NCBI GenBank assembly: GCA_016870515.1
Contig: VGBL01000008.1
Location: 26,339-90,338, forward strand
Reading direction: 5' to 3'
DNA: 64,000 nucleotides
DNA from: Actinomycetota bacterium
Lineage (GTDB): Bacteria; Actinomycetota; Actinomycetes; S36-B12
Shown here: one piece after another, positions 25,748 to 34,742 of the stretch
Layout: each line of letters starts with the position of its first letter
How positions within the stretch are numbered: the stretch's first letter is position 1
Translations under genes and position numbers: made by a program
Notes under the pieces: generated by a model
What the model was told of the DNA's origin: nothing
Seen by the model: only the letters and a program-made list of their open reading frames with translations
The model's database searches: none

Positions 25748-27121
25748 GTGACGTCCTTCGTTGATCGCGTCACCCTCCATGCCTTCGCAGGCGACGGAGG
25801 CAACGGTTGCACATCGGTGCGACGCGAGAAGTTCAAGCCCCTCGCCGGTCCCGATGGCGGAAACGGCGGACGTGGTGGCGACATCACCCTCGAGGTGGAC
25901 CCCAGCGTGACGACGCTCCTCGCCTTCCACCACCGGCCGCATCACCGGGCACCCCACGGCCGACCCGGACAGGGTTCGAATCGCCATGGCGCTGATGGCG
26001 ACAATGTCGTACTCCCCGTGCCCGATGGCACCGTAGTGACATCGACTGATGGCGAACTCCTGGCTGATCTGACCGGGCCGGGCAAGTCCTACGTCGTGGC
26101 ACGCGGCGGACGTGGAGGTCTCGGCAATGCCGCGCTGGCTTCTCCGCGCCGACGGGCGCCGGGCTTCGCCCTGCTGGGCGAGCCCGGGGAGCAGCACGAC
26201 GTACTCCTGGAGTTGAAGTCCGTGGCGGACGTGGCGCTGGTGGGCTTTCCGAGTGCAGGCAAGTCGAGTCTGGTCGCGGCCCTATCCGAGGCGAAGCCGA
26301 AGATCGCCGACTATCCCTTCACCACCCTCGTGCCCAACCTTGGCGTGGTGACGGCTGGAGACGTCGTCTTCACGGTCGCTGACGTCCCGGGCCTGATCCC
26401 AGGCGCGAGCGAGGGTCGGGGACTGGGCCTTGAGTTCCTGCGCCATGTGGAGCGGTGCTCGGTGCTCGTCCACGTCATCGACTGCGCGTCGCTCGAGTCA
26501 GCGCGCGAACCGCTCGCCGACCTCGATGTGATCGAGGCCGAGCTTGCCGCATACGGCGGCCTGGACGATCGTCCGAGATTGGTGGCCCTCAACAAGGTAG
26601 ACCTGCCGGACGGCCGGGTGGTCGCCGACATGGTGCGACCCCTGCTCGAAGAGCGTGGCATCCCGGCCTTCGAGGTCTCCGCGGTTAGCCGCGAGGGCCT
26701 GCGCGCGCTCACCTTTGCCGTGGCCGACCGCGTACGCGCGCACCGCGAAGCCACGGCGGTCGTGGTGACCCCCCGGATCGTGATCAGGCCCGAGGCCGTT
26801 GACGATTCCGGCTTCGAGGTTCTCCGAGACGCGGATCCGTCGACAGGCGAGCCCATCTTCCGCGTGCTCGGAACGCGACCTGAGCGGTGGGTGCGTCAGA
26901 CGGATTTTGCCAACGACGAGGCCGTGGGCTACCTCGCCGATCGCCTCGCGCGGCTGGGCGTCGAGGAGTCGCTGCTGAAGTCGGGTGCAGCCCCGGGTAG
27001 CACGGTGGTCATCGGCCCCGGCGATGATGCGGTCGTGTTCGACTGGGAACCCACGATTGCCGCGGGAGGCTCCGCCACCCGTGGACCTCGCGGGACGGAT
27101 CATCGCCTGGACGGCGCATGA
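25748..27121 (+). CDS. obgE: GTPase Obg (50S assembly and stress GTPase)
   Basis: A 457-residue GTPase. The Gly-rich Obg fold spans residues 1-158 ([31 protein letters not shown]). The G domain has [16 protein letters not shown] and NKVDLP. The C-terminal OCT domain (about 345-425) is present, and a short charged tail follows. Obg helps late 50S assembly and responds to ppGpp. The start is GTG 25748; its stop overlaps the proB ATG. Confidence 0.95.
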   Translation: MTSFVDRVTLHAFAGDGGNGCTSVRREKFKPLAGPDGGNGGRGGDITLEVDPSVTTLLAFHHRPHHRAPHGRPGQGSNRHGADGDNVVLPVPDGTVVTSTDGELLADLTGPGKSYVVARGGRGGLGNAALASPRRRAPGFALLGEPGEQHDVLLELKSVADVALVGFPSAGKSSLVAALSEAKPKIADYPFTTLVPNLGVVTAGDVVFTVADVPGLIPGASEGRGLGLEFLRHVERCSVLVHVIDCASLESAREPLADLDVIEAELAAYGGLDDRPRLVALNKVDLPDGRVVADMVRPLLEERGIPAFEVSAVSREGLRALTFAVADRVRAHREATAVVVTPRIVIRPEAVDDSGFEVLRDADPSTGEPIFRVLGTRPERWVRQTDFANDEAVGYLADRLARLGVEESLLKSGAAPGSTVVIGPGDDAVVFDWEPTIAAGGSATRGPRGTDHRLDGA

Positions 27122-28263
27122 GCCCGCGGTCGGCGCGAGACGCCGTCGGCGGCGCAGCTCGCATCGTGGTCAAGGTGGGGTCATCGTCTCTCGCCCGACC
27201 TGGCGGGGGTGTCGACACCGCTCGCGTGCGCGAACTCGTCGACGTGCTCGCCCAGCGGGCAACGGCCGGTTCACAGGTCCTCCTGGTGTCGAGTGGCGCT
27301 ATCGCCACGGGATTTCCGCTCCTGGGCCTGAGCCGTCGCCCGCGTGATCTGGCCACCCAGCAGGCGGCGGCCAGCGTCGGTCAGGGCCTGCTCCTCTCAG
27401 AGTGGTCGCGGGCATTCGCCGAGCACGGCGTCACTGTGGGCCAGGTCCTGCTGACGGCTGACGATATGACCCGGCGTACTCACTACCGCAACGCTCAGCG
27501 CACTTTGGAGAAGTTGCTCGAGATGGGTGTCGTCCCCATCGTCAACGAAAACGACACGGTGGCTACCGATGAGATCAAGCTCGGCGACAACGACCGGCTT
27601 GCTGCGCTGGTGGCACACCTCGTGCACGCCGATGCGCTGGTCCTCCTCTCCGACGTCGATGGCCTCTACGACGGACCGCCCGGCAAGGGTGGCGCCACTC
27701 TTATCCCCTCGGTGACCGACGCCTCCGATCTCTCCGGCGTGGCGGTCGGAGGCGTCGGCGAAGCGGGCGTGGGACTCGGGGGCATGGCGACCAAGGTCGA
27801 AGCCGCCCGCATCGCGACGGCGGCGGGTATCCCCGTCGTGCTGGCGCGGGCATCGGCGGCATCCGATGCGCTTGCCGGCCGCCATGTGGGCACCGTCTTC
27901 CTCCCCACGGGCCGGCGTACCCCCACGCGACTGCTCTGGCTCGGTCATGCCAGCACTCCCCAGGGACGCCTCTACCTCGATGACGGTGCGGTCGACGCGG
28001 TGACCGAGGGGCGCAAGTCTTTGTTGCCCGCGGGTGTGACGCGAGTGGAAGGTGACTTCTCGGCGGGCGATCCAGTTGACCTTCTCGACCAAAACGGCCA
28101 CGCGGTGGCCCGCGGTCTGGTCAACTTCGATGCGTCGGAACTACCCGGGCTCATCGGCCGGTCGACGCGAGACCTCGCCCGCGAGCGCGGTCCCGCATAC
28201 GAGCGGGAGGTCATCCACCGCGATGACCTGGTGATTCTCGATGGTGGCCCGACCAGGCACTAG
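27118..28263 (+). CDS. proB: Glutamate 5-kinase
   Basis: A 381-residue enzyme catalysing the first step of proline synthesis, phosphorylating glutamate. The amino-acid-kinase domain has [20 protein letters not shown], and [28 protein letters not shown], and the C-terminal PUA domain (about 290-370) is present. It is normally feedback-inhibited by proline. The ATG overlaps the obgE stop. proA follows after one small gene, completing the pathway module. Confidence 0.96.
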   Translation: MSPRSARDAVGGAARIVVKVGSSSLARPGGGVDTARVRELVDVLAQRATAGSQVLLVSSGAIATGFPLLGLSRRPRDLATQQAAASVGQGLLLSEWSRAFAEHGVTVGQVLLTADDMTRRTHYRNAQRTLEKLLEMGVVPIVNENDTVATDEIKLGDNDRLAALVAHLVHADALVLLSDVDGLYDGPPGKGGATLIPSVTDASDLSGVAVGGVGEAGVGLGGMATKVEAARIATAAGIPVVLARASAASDALAGRHVGTVFLPTGRRTPTRLLWLGHASTPQGRLYLDDGAVDAVTEGRKSLLPAGVTRVEGDFSAGDPVDLLDQNGHAVARGLVNFDASELPGLIGRSTRDLARERGPAYEREVIHRDDLVILDGGPTRH

Positions 28264-28288
28264 GCCTGCACTCGGGAGGGAGGCGCGC

Positions 28289-28657
28289 ATCAAGACGCTG
28301 ACCGTGCCCGACAATCGCTCCCTGTGGTTCGTCACCGTGACACTCGCCGGTGCGGCCGTGTCCCCGAGTGAGATCCAAGGTGCACTCGAGCGACTGTCGC
28401 ACGAACATCCCTTCCTGCTCTCCGGACGCTACACCGAGGACCGCGCGGAGATTCGCTACTGGGAGGAGGCACCCGACGCATCGTGTGCCGCTGGGCTAGC
28501 GCTTCGCCTCTGGGATGAGCACCGCGACTCCGCGTCGCTGCCCGATTGGGCCGTGGTCGGCGTGGAGATCGTCGATCGCGAGACCTTTCACCGGCGTGGG
28601 CGCGTGTCGGGCCACGGTCCGGGCCTTGTGGCAGCCGGGGGAGTCAGCCCCCTGTAG
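28289..28657 (+). CDS. Conserved hypothetical protein between proB and proA
   Basis: About 122 residues. The core [11 protein letters not shown]...[31 protein letters not shown]...[34 protein letters not shown] looks like a small alpha/beta protein that I recall as conserved in actinobacteria near proA; function unknown. The start is unclear. The excellent ribosome binding site GGGAGGGAGG (28274-28283) lies five bases before an in-frame ATC (28289), a rare start codon. The next usable codon, GTG 28304, is 20 bases from that site, and ATG 28241 lies inside proB without a site. Confidence 0.65.
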   Translation: MKTLTVPDNRSLWFVTVTLAGAAVSPSEIQGALERLSHEHPFLLSGRYTEDRAEIRYWEEAPDASCAAGLALRLWDEHRDSASLPDWAVVGVEIVDRETFHRRGRVSGHGPGLVAAGGVSPL

Positions 28658-28662
28658 CGGCG

Positions 28663-28668
28663 TACCCT
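28663..28668 (+). promoter_or_regulatory. Predicted -10 (TACCCT) for proA
   Basis: TACCCT ends exactly six bases before ATG 28675, predicting a leaderless proA mRNA despite the gene following a possible operon. No Shine-Dalgarno precedes the ATG. Confidence 0.5.
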
Positions 28669-28674
28669 AGAGCC

Positions 28675-29946
28675 ATGTCGGACGATCGCGAAGCCATCCT
28701 GGACTGCGCCGGCCGTGCGCGTGCCGCGAGCACGGCGCTGCGTGGGCTCACCCGGGACGACAAGGATCGGGCCCTGCGAGGCATGGCTCAGGCCCTGCGC
28801 GACCACACCCCTCGGATCGTCGAGGTCAATGCGAAAGACGTGCAGCGGGCCCTCGACGACGGCACGTCCCTGGCGCTCGTTGACCGACTAACGCTCGATG
28901 CATCGCGCATCGCGGCGATAGCGGATGCACTCGAGCAGGTGGCCGACCTGCCCGATCCTGTCGGTGACGTCGTGCGCGGCTACACCCTGCCCAATGGGCT
29001 CGATGTGCGTCAGATCCGCGTGCCGCTGGGAGTCGTTGGCATCATCTACGAGGCGCGCCCTAACGTCACGGTCGATGCCGCCGGACTGTGCCTCAAGAGC
29101 GGCAATGCCGCCCTGCTGCGTGGCTCGTCGTCGGCGCAGGCCACCAACGAGGTCCTCATCGACGTGATGCGGGCTGCGCTGGAGGCTGCTGGGCTCCCGG
29201 CTGACGCGGTCCAACTGGTGCCCGGCACGTCGCACGAGTCCGTCAAGCACCTGATGACCGCCCGGGGCTACGTCGACGTGCTCATCCCGCGCGGTGGCGA
29301 AGGGCTGATTCGCAGTGTGGTCGAGGGCTCGACCGTCCCCGTGATCGAGACGGGCGTGGGCAACTGCCACATCTACATCGACGAGAGTGCCGATATCGAC
29401 AAGGCCGTGCGCATCCTGCTCAATGCCAAGGCGCAGCGCACCAGCGTCTGCAATGCCGCCGAGACCTTCCTCGTGCACCGGGGGATCGCCGACGACTTCC
29501 TGCCGACGGCCATGGTCGCCTTGCGCGAGGCTGGCGTGACGGTGCATGGTGATGCGGGCCTTCAGTCATACGCCGAGGCCGCGGGCACGGCGTACGCGCC
29601 GGTCACCGACGACGACTGGGCAGCGGAGTACTACTCGCTCGACATCGCAGCCGGCATCGTCGATTCTTTGGACGACGCCTTGGCTCACATACGGAAGTGG
29701 TCGTCGGGTCACACGGAGGCCATCGTCACCGATTCGCAGTCCGCCGCCCGGGCATTCGTTGCCGGGGTCGACGCGGCGGCGATCATGGTCAATGCCTCCA
29801 CGCGATTCACCGATGGCGGCGAGTTCGGCTTCGGTGCCGAGATCGGCATCTCGACCCAAAAACTCCACGCCCGAGGGCCGATGGGCCTGCTAGAGCTCAC
29901 GACGACGACCTACGTGGTCACCGGCGACGGCCACGTGCGCCCCTAG
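28675..29946 (+). CDS. proA: Glutamate-5-semialdehyde dehydrogenase (gamma-glutamyl phosphate reductase)
   Basis: A 423-residue NADPH-dependent enzyme carrying out the second step of proline synthesis. The aldehyde-dehydrogenase fold shows [32 protein letters not shown], and the catalytic Cys lies in [14 protein letters not shown]. The ORF-track start at 28546 lies within the preceding gene; ATG 28675 is chosen for family length and the -10 motif. Its stop overlaps the stop of the minus-strand DUF559 gene by four bases. Confidence 0.96.
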   Translation: MSDDREAILDCAGRARAASTALRGLTRDDKDRALRGMAQALRDHTPRIVEVNAKDVQRALDDGTSLALVDRLTLDASRIAAIADALEQVADLPDPVGDVVRGYTLPNGLDVRQIRVPLGVVGIIYEARPNVTVDAAGLCLKSGNAALLRGSSSAQATNEVLIDVMRAALEAAGLPADAVQLVPGTSHESVKHLMTARGYVDVLIPRGGEGLIRSVVEGSTVPVIETGVGNCHIYIDESADIDKAVRILLNAKAQRTSVCNAAETFLVHRGIADDFLPTAMVALREAGVTVHGDAGLQSYAEAAGTAYAPVTDDDWAAEYYSLDIAAGIVDSLDDALAHIRKWSSGHTEAIVTDSQSAARAFVAGVDAAAIMVNASTRFTDGGEFGFGAEIGISTQKLHARGPMGLLELTTTTYVVTGDGHVRP

Positions 29947-30890
29947 CGTCCCGGCCGCTGGTTCGCCCCCTCCCCCTCCCGCCGAATGTGCAGGTGTGCC
30001 ACTTCTCTATGAGGGGGAATGCGCTCCCCCTGCACGCTCGCGGCAGGGAAGTCATGCGCGGTGACGGCAAGGGCTTGTTCGACCTTCCGTACCGCTCGCC
30101 GAGGATCCCTCAGGTCCCCAGGGGTGAGGGTGACGACGAGCCAACCATGGAGCGCGAGTCGGTGTCGGCGGTTGGCATCACTGTCCTGCTGTTCGCGAGT
30201 GAGGTGGTGTTCGCCGTCGTACTCGATGACGATTTTCGCCTCTTCGTAGACCAAGTCACCCCGAGCGATGAATTCCCCCGAGTCAGATCGCATCACGAGC
30301 TGCGGCGTCGGTGCAGGAAGGCCCGCTTGGGTGAGGATGACGCGCACCATGCTTTTGCGGGGCGACTCGGCCCGCACGTCTAGCATGTCAGCGCCCAAGC
30401 GGGCCAGACGTATACCCCTCTGGCCCCCACACTGCATTAGGCATCCATGGAGATCGGGGATCGACAGCATCCCCGCGCGCAAGGCAAAGTCGCCGAAGGC
30501 TACGACGAGAGGAAGGCTGATGGCGCTGGCGAGGTCGATGAGGGTTCGTGAAGTGGTGGTAAGCGGAATGCCGCGGAGTTTGGTGATGTGCGGATCGGGA
30601 AGTTTTCTTCGGCGACCTTGGTGACCCGGGCGTCGATTGCCGCCGCTGCTGGGCTGCCTGGTGACCTCGAGGGGTGCCTGGGCCGCGGCGACGGAGCATC
30701 CCCAAAGATCCGCGGCGGTCGGCCCGGTGAAGACAGCATCGGGTTGAACGAGGAGGAGGGCGCGACACCGAGACTCGAGGTCGGCCACGCCCAGCGGCAG
30801 CCGCGCGCCTCTCGTTGGACTCCACCAGTCCGACTCGGGGAACGAGTGCCGATTGGATCGGGTACTGCTGCGTGCTTGGTTGATCGTCAC
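29943..30890 (-). CDS. DUF559 (Vsr-like endonuclease fold) protein, AbiEi-like
   Basis: About 315 residues. The C-terminal third holds a DUF559/Vsr-like nuclease domain: [47 protein letters not shown], with the D-G-E-H-H and later D-x-x-R residues typical of this fold. The preceding part ([39 protein letters not shown]) matches actinobacterial proteins annotated as AbiEi-type or DUF559. GTG 30890, six bases after CAGTTT, is a tentative leaderless start; the ORF track reaches 31067 without support. The last 30 or so codons run through a palindromic repeat. No toxin partner is adjacent. Role unknown. Confidence 0.65.
   Translation of the reverse strand: MTINQARSSTRSNRHSFPESDWWSPTRGARLPLGVADLESRCRALLLVQPDAVFTGPTAADLWGCSVAAAQAPLEVTRQPSSGGNRRPGHQGRRRKLPDPHITKLRGIPLTTTSRTLIDLASAISLPLVVAFGDFALRAGMLSIPDLHGCLMQCGGQRGIRLARLGADMLDVRAESPRKSMVRVILTQAGLPAPTPQLVMRSDSGEFIARGDLVYEEAKIVIEYDGEHHLTREQQDSDANRRHRLALHGWLVVTLTPGDLRDPRRAVRKVEQALAVTAHDFPAASVQGERIPPHREVAHLHIRREGEGANQRPGR
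29981..30044. repeat. Intergenic palindrome, copy A
   Basis: Starts with GCCGAATGTGCAGGTGTGCC and ends with TGCACGCTCGCGGC, an imperfect reverse complement of the start. It contains an inner hairpin GGGGG-AATGCGCT-CCCCC (30013-30030). It encodes the tail of the DUF559 protein. The first 20 bases match copies B and C at 18 of 20 positions each. Confidence 0.6.
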
Positions 30891-31002
30891 GGTCCGAAAC
30901 TGGAACAAGGCCAGGTTGGCGTGGCTCCAGGGCGGCCAACCAGGGGGTATTTCGGGGGAAGAACTCCTGTGGAGAGACCAAAGGGCGCCCGCCCAATCCC
31001 AC

Positions 31003-31084
31003 CCCCCAAAGGCGCGAGTGTGCAGGCGTTCCTGAGGCGCCCCCATGGCCCCGCGGCACATCTGCACACTCGGCGCCTTGGGGG
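31003..31084. repeat. Intergenic palindrome, copy B
   Basis: The arms CCCCCAAAGGCGCGAGTGTGCAG (31003-31025) and its near-perfect reverse complement (31062-31084) differ only by single-base shifts. The minus strand carries the shared core GCCGAGTGTGCAGATGTGCC (31074-31055). It lies upstream of the DUF559 gene and upstream of the divergent nadD operon, so it is not placed as a terminator. Confidence 0.65.
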
Positions 31085-31135
31085 CCGGCGCCCCGGGTAG
31101 GCTGGGCTGAGTTGCCTGGGAGGGAAGGGAGATCC

Positions 31136-31285
31136 ATGAGCGCGCTTGGCACAGTGGTTCGCCTGTCAGAGGAAGCCGGCGCGACCGAGCACGCGGTGAT
31201 CAGTCCCTACGTCTACGGCGGAGCTGCACTCAGTGTCCTGATTCTCCTGTTGATCATCACGATGATGATCAACGTGGATCGGTGA
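31136..31285 (+). CDS. Small membrane protein upstream of nadD
   Basis: A 49-residue ORF absent from the supplied track: a polar N-terminus ([24 protein letters not shown]), one strongly hydrophobic helix ([18 protein letters not shown]) and a short NVDR tail. The start is ATG 31136, behind the purine-rich GGGAGGGAAGGGAG. TAGGCT at 31098-31103 is a possible -10. A short single-helix protein next to nadD is common in actinobacteria, which argues that this is a real gene. Function unknown. Confidence 0.7.
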   Translation: MSALGTVVRLSEEAGATEHAVISPYVYGGAALSVLILLLIITMMINVDR

Positions 31286-31298
31286 TCGGCGGGCGCTC

Positions 31299-31922
31299 AT
31301 GCGCGTGGGAGTGATGGGCGGCACCTTCGACCCCATCCATCTTGGCCACTTGGCCGCGGCATCCGAGGTTGCGCATCACTTCAACCTCGACACCGTCGTG
31401 TTCGTGCCGGCGGGCAGTCCTTGGCAGAAGGCCGATCGTGAGGTCTCCCCTGCAGAGGACCGCTACCTCATGACCGTCGTGGCCACCGCTGCCGATCCGC
31501 GCTTAATCATAAGCCGTGTCGACATCGACAGGCCCGGACCGACGTACACCGTCGACACCCTGCGCGATCTTCGCGACGAGTGGGGCGGCGATGCCGACCT
31601 GTTCTTCATCACCGGAGCCGATGCACTCAACGACATCCTCGGCTGGCGCGACACCGATGAGGTGCAGCGCCTGGCACACCTCGTGGGGGTCACGCGCCCG
31701 GGCCACACGCTGGCCAATCCTGGTCTGGCTCCGGGCACCATCACCTTGCTCGAGGTCCCAGCCCTGGCGATCTCATCGAGCGACGTACGCGCGCGCGTCG
31801 CCGAAGGCGCCCCCATCAGCTATCTGGTGCCACCCGGCGTCGAGAGCTACATCGCCAAGCGTGGCCTCTACCGGGCTGGCCTGACGGGGGCGGCTGCGCC
31901 GACCCGCCGGGCCACATCGTGA
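31299..31922 (+). CDS. nadD: Nicotinate-nucleotide adenylyltransferase
   Basis: A 207-residue cytosolic enzyme that makes deamido-NAD from nicotinate mononucleotide and ATP. The nucleotidyltransferase signature [15 protein letters not shown] is at residues 7-21 (HLGH as the HIGH motif), and the second motif is [51 protein letters not shown] is typical. It starts 13 bases after the small membrane gene, and its stop overlaps the next GTG. Confidence 0.95.
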   Translation: MRVGVMGGTFDPIHLGHLAAASEVAHHFNLDTVVFVPAGSPWQKADREVSPAEDRYLMTVVATAADPRLIISRVDIDRPGPTYTVDTLRDLRDEWGGDADLFFITGADALNDILGWRDTDEVQRLAHLVGVTRPGHTLANPGLAPGTITLLEVPALAISSSDVRARVAEGAPISYLVPPGVESYIAKRGLYRAGLTGAAAPTRRATS

Positions 31923-32788
31923 GCGTTGCCGCTCGCGTCCTCATCGTCGCGCTCGGCGCCCTCGCGATCGTGCTGGGCCTGGGGGCGATCGCCCTCGTGC
32001 GCGGTGACACCACGCCGCATCCCGAGCCTTCACCCGCGCCGATGCCGATGGAGCGCATCCTCCTGCTGCAGGTGCTCGACCATGAGGGCTATGCCCTGGG
32101 CAACGTCGTCATCGGAGTCGAGCCCCCGGGAGAGCCCCAGAAGTCGACGTTCCTCGGGGTGCCATCGAGTTTGCTCGTCCCTGTTGGCGACGACTTCGAG
32201 ACCTTAGGGCAGACGCCTGGTGACCCTGACACTCGCGCCGCTGTCGAGGGTCTGCAGGCGACGCTTGGATTGCGGGTGGATGGCGGCCTCACTTTAGATC
32301 GCCTTGCATTTGCGGGCCTTGTCGATGCGGTCGACGGCATCTGGGTGAAGTTGCCGGACGCCATCATCATTCCGGGCGAGGAGTCCGGCGACATCCGGCG
32401 TATCCCAGCGGGGTGGATCAAGATGGACGGTGTAACCACGGCCGAATACGCGATCTTGCGCGTGCCGGGCGAGACCGATGCGGAGCGCATGGAGCGCTTC
32501 ACCGAGGTCCTTGACCTCGTCCTCGCCGAACTCCCCTTTGGGGAGGAGCGCATTCGGCAGCTCCTCACGAGCCTGGGTTCCCTTGCACCATCGACGGTGC
32601 CCACGCAAGACCTCGTGCCCTTCTTCCTGCAGTTGAGCAGTGATATGCGCTTCGGACGCACCGAATACGCCGTGCTACCGGTCGACCTCATGCGCGGGGG
32701 GATTCGGCCGGCATCCGTGCCGGCATCCAAGGCCGAGGGGATTCTTCAGCAGTTGTTCCCCGACGCCCGCGCACCTGTCGGCATGTGA
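31919..32788 (+). CDS. Degenerate LytR-CpsA-Psr (LCP)-like membrane protein
   Basis: A 289-residue protein with an N-terminal membrane anchor ([21 protein letters not shown]) and an extracytoplasmic domain that follows the LCP layout: [38 protein letters not shown], then a [15 protein letters not shown] segment. The catalytic features of LCP ligases are missing: the R-S-D-T strand is replaced by [14 protein letters not shown], the I-P-R-D motif by GVPSSLLVP, and the R-x-R/D-x-x-R region by [13 protein letters not shown]. In other actinobacteria an LCP gene lies between nadD and rsfS. The protein may be structural or regulatory. GTG overlaps the nadD stop. Confidence 0.65.
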   Translation: MSVAARVLIVALGALAIVLGLGAIALVRGDTTPHPEPSPAPMPMERILLLQVLDHEGYALGNVVIGVEPPGEPQKSTFLGVPSSLLVPVGDDFETLGQTPGDPDTRAAVEGLQATLGLRVDGGLTLDRLAFAGLVDAVDGIWVKLPDAIIIPGEESGDIRRIPAGWIKMDGVTTAEYAILRVPGETDAERMERFTEVLDLVLAELPFGEERIRQLLTSLGSLAPSTVPTQDLVPFFLQLSSDMRFGRTEYAVLPVDLMRGGIRPASVPASKAEGILQQLFPDARAPVGM

Positions 32789-32819
32789 CAGGCTGGCCCC
32801 CGCCAACGAGAGGAGTCAC

Positions 32820-33200
32820 GTGGCGGCAAGCGCTGAAGCCTTGGAACTGGCGCAGCAGGCGGCGGAGGCCGCCGAAGACAAGCTAGCTACCGACATCGTC
32901 GCCATCGATGTGAGCCAATTTCTCGTCATTACCGATGTCTTCCTCCTATGCACCGCCGCCAATGACCGGCAGGTGCGTGCGGTCATTGATGAGGTGGAGG
33001 AGCGCCTGCAGCGACTGGGCTCCAAGCCGCTGCGCCGAGAGGGTGAGAAGGAGGGCCGCTGGGTGTTGCTCGACTTCGGCGACATCGTCGTCCACGTGCA
33101 GATGGCCGAGGAGCGTGTCCACTACGCCCTCGAGCGACTCTGGAAGGACTGCCCCACGATCCCGCTGAAGCTGGGTGCCCCGACTCCCGATGACGCATGA
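32820..33200 (+). CDS. rsfS: Ribosome silencing factor RsfS
   Basis: A 126-residue protein that binds L14 and blocks 30S-50S joining when nutrients are low. The family core is complete: AAEDKLATDIVAIDVSQFLVITDVFLLCTAANDRQVRAVIDEVEERL and REGEKEGRWVLLDFGDIVVHVQMAEERVHYALERLW. The ORF-track start lies inside the preceding gene; GTG 32820 has AGAGGAG four bases upstream. It is followed, with ATGA overlap, by the phosphatase gene. Confidence 0.94.
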   Translation: MAASAEALELAQQAAEAAEDKLATDIVAIDVSQFLVITDVFLLCTAANDRQVRAVIDEVEERLQRLGSKPLRREGEKEGRWVLLDFGDIVVHVQMAEERVHYALERLWKDCPTIPLKLGAPTPDDA

Positions 33201-33856
33201 GGCGCATCGTCGTCTGGCGGCACGGCCGCACGGCCTGGAACGCCGAGCATCGCTTCCAGGGGCAGACCGATATCCCGCTGGACGAGACGGGCGTCTCGCA
33301 GGCCCGGCGTGCTGCGGCCATGCTCGCGAGTCTCGAGCCCCACGCCATCATCTGCTCCGACCTGAAGCGCACCCGCCAGACCGCGGAGCCGCTCATCGAG
33401 TTGACCGGCCTCGATGTGACCTACGACGTGGGCCTGCGCGAGACCGCGGCGGGAGAGTGGGAGGGCCTGACGCGACCTGAGCTCCTCCAGCGCTTCGGCG
33501 ATGACATCTCGCGCTGGGTAGTCGACGTCAAGATGCGCGCGGGCAACTCGGGTGAGACGCGTCTTGAGGTGGCTGATCGCGTTGTCGACGCCATCGACCG
33601 GGGACTGGCCGGCATTCCCGCCGACGGGGTACTCGTCGTCGTGACTCACGGCGGATCGGCGCGCGCGGGCATCGGCCGGCTGCTGGAGTTGCCTCCGGCC
33701 AACTGGGCGGCGCTCGGCGTACTGACGAACTGCTCGTGGAGCGTGCTGCTGCAAAACGATCAGCGCGGCCCGGCGTGGCGCTTGCAGGAATACAACGCCG
33801 GATCGCTTCCCGAGCCGGTCCCGCTCGACGGGGACTGGCCCGCAGACGACCGCTAA
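33197..33856 (+). CDS. gpgP: Histidine phosphatase, probable glucosyl-3-phosphoglycerate phosphatase
   Basis: A 219-residue member of the phosphoglycerate-mutase-like superfamily. The phospho-acceptor motif is RHGRTAWN (residues 8-15), with GQTDIPLDETG downstream and the second catalytic His in VVTHGGSARAGIGRLL. The order rsfS-this gene-octT matches mycobacteria, where the orthologous position encodes GpgP, which dephosphorylates glucosyl-3-phosphoglycerate to glucosylglycerate. The general enzyme class is certain; the specific substrate is inferred from context only. Confidence 0.75.
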   Translation: MRRIVVWRHGRTAWNAEHRFQGQTDIPLDETGVSQARRAAAMLASLEPHAIICSDLKRTRQTAEPLIELTGLDVTYDVGLRETAAGEWEGLTRPELLQRFGDDISRWVVDVKMRAGNSGETRLEVADRVVDAIDRGLAGIPADGVLVVVTHGGSARAGIGRLLELPPANWAALGVLTNCSWSVLLQNDQRGPAWRLQEYNAGSLPEPVPLDGDWPADDR

Positions 33857-33891
33857 GGCCTGGGTATGCTTGTCGGGCCCTGAGGGGCGGC

Positions 33892-33964
33892 GGGGCTGTA
33901 GCGCAGCTGGTAGCGCACCTCCATGGCATGGAGGGGGTCAGGGGTTCGAGTCCCCTCAGCTCCA
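33892..33964 (+). tRNA. tRNA-Ala (anticodon GGC)
   Basis: Cloverleaf with acceptor GGGGCTG/CAGCTCC, anticodon arm CCTCC-ATGGCAT-GGAGG (anticodon GGC) and T arm AGGGG-TTCGAGT-CCCCT; discriminator A, CCA not encoded. TATGCT at 33865-33870 is a likely -10. The next gene's ATG starts three bases after the tRNA end. Confidence 0.93.
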
Positions 33965-33967
33965 CGC

Positions 33968-34663
33968 ATGGCGCATCTCCTTGTCATTGGCGACTCCCTT
34001 GCCTTCCACGGCCCCGAGAAGGCCGTGCCACCGAGTGATCCCCGGCTCTACCCGCAGGTTGCCGGCCGACACCTCGGCATGGCTGTAGACCTCGTCGCGC
34101 GCCAGGGCTGGACGGCCCGCGATGGCTGGTGGGCACTGACGAAGGATCCCGTCGTCTGGGGTGAGTACCTACCGCGCGCCGGGGCCCTCCTCCTTGGCGT
34201 CGGCGGCATGGATCAATTGCCGACGCCCGTGCCCACGTGGCTACGCGACTCCATTCCCTATGTGCGTCACTGGCGCGTACGACGTACCGCTCGCGAGACG
34301 CTCCGACGGGCGACTGCGGCGCTAGCGCGGAGGGTGAATGGGCCTTTTCGGATGCTGCCCCAGCCAGCGACCGACCGTTACCTCTCGCGAATGGTCCAGG
34401 GGGTGCGAGCCCTGCGGCCCGGCCTGCCGATTGCCCTGCTGGGGCCGCCTCCCTGGACCGGCCCCTACTACCCCTCGACGCGGTTCCACGCTGCGGCACT
34501 GGCCGCCGCGCGTGTCTGGGCGGCGCGCGAAGGGGTGGCCTACGTCGACGTCGAGCCCCTGGTCGCGCCGAGGCTGGCCTCCTGCAATCCCGACGGCATG
34601 CACTGGTCGTGGGAGGTTCACGCCCTGGTCGGCGAGACGGTGGCAAGAAACCTCTCGCGTTGA
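33968..34663 (+). CDS. octT: SGNH/GDSL-type acyltransferase, probable diglucosylglycerate octanoyltransferase
   Basis: A 231-residue SGNH-hydrolase-fold protein. LVIGDSLAFHGP holds the nucleophile Ser, and NPDGMHWSWEVHAL holds the catalytic Asp-x-x-His. The segments DPRLYPQVAGRHLG, GWTARDGWWALTKDP and GGMDQLPTPVPTWLRD match the actinobacterial OctT family, which acylates diglucosylglycerate on the way to methylglucose lipopolysaccharides in mycobacteria. Adjacency to gpgP supports this. The ORF-track start lies inside the tRNA; ATG 33968 is the first usable codon. It has no ribosome binding site of its own and is only three bases from tRNA-Ala. Confidence 0.75.
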   Translation: MAHLLVIGDSLAFHGPEKAVPPSDPRLYPQVAGRHLGMAVDLVARQGWTARDGWWALTKDPVVWGEYLPRAGALLLGVGGMDQLPTPVPTWLRDSIPYVRHWRVRRTARETLRRATAALARRVNGPFRMLPQPATDRYLSRMVQGVRALRPGLPIALLGPPPWTGPYYPSTRFHAAALAAARVWAAREGVAYVDVEPLVAPRLASCNPDGMHWSWEVHALVGETVARNLSR

Positions 34664-34719
34664 GTGGCGGGTTGTAGTGAGTGGCAAGGCGTGTCGTGCA
34701 CCACAACCGGCCACTCAAC
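34659..34719. repeat. 21-bp-arm palindrome downstream of octT
   Basis: The arm at 34659-34679 and its complement at 34699-34719 match in 19 of 21 positions around a 19-base spacer. It begins at the octT stop codon. There is no following T-run. The core differs from the A/B/C palindrome family. It could act as an RNA 3'-end stabiliser or be a separate repeat type. Confidence 0.65.
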
Positions 34720-34742
34720 CGGAAGCGGGGCATGCTGACCGC

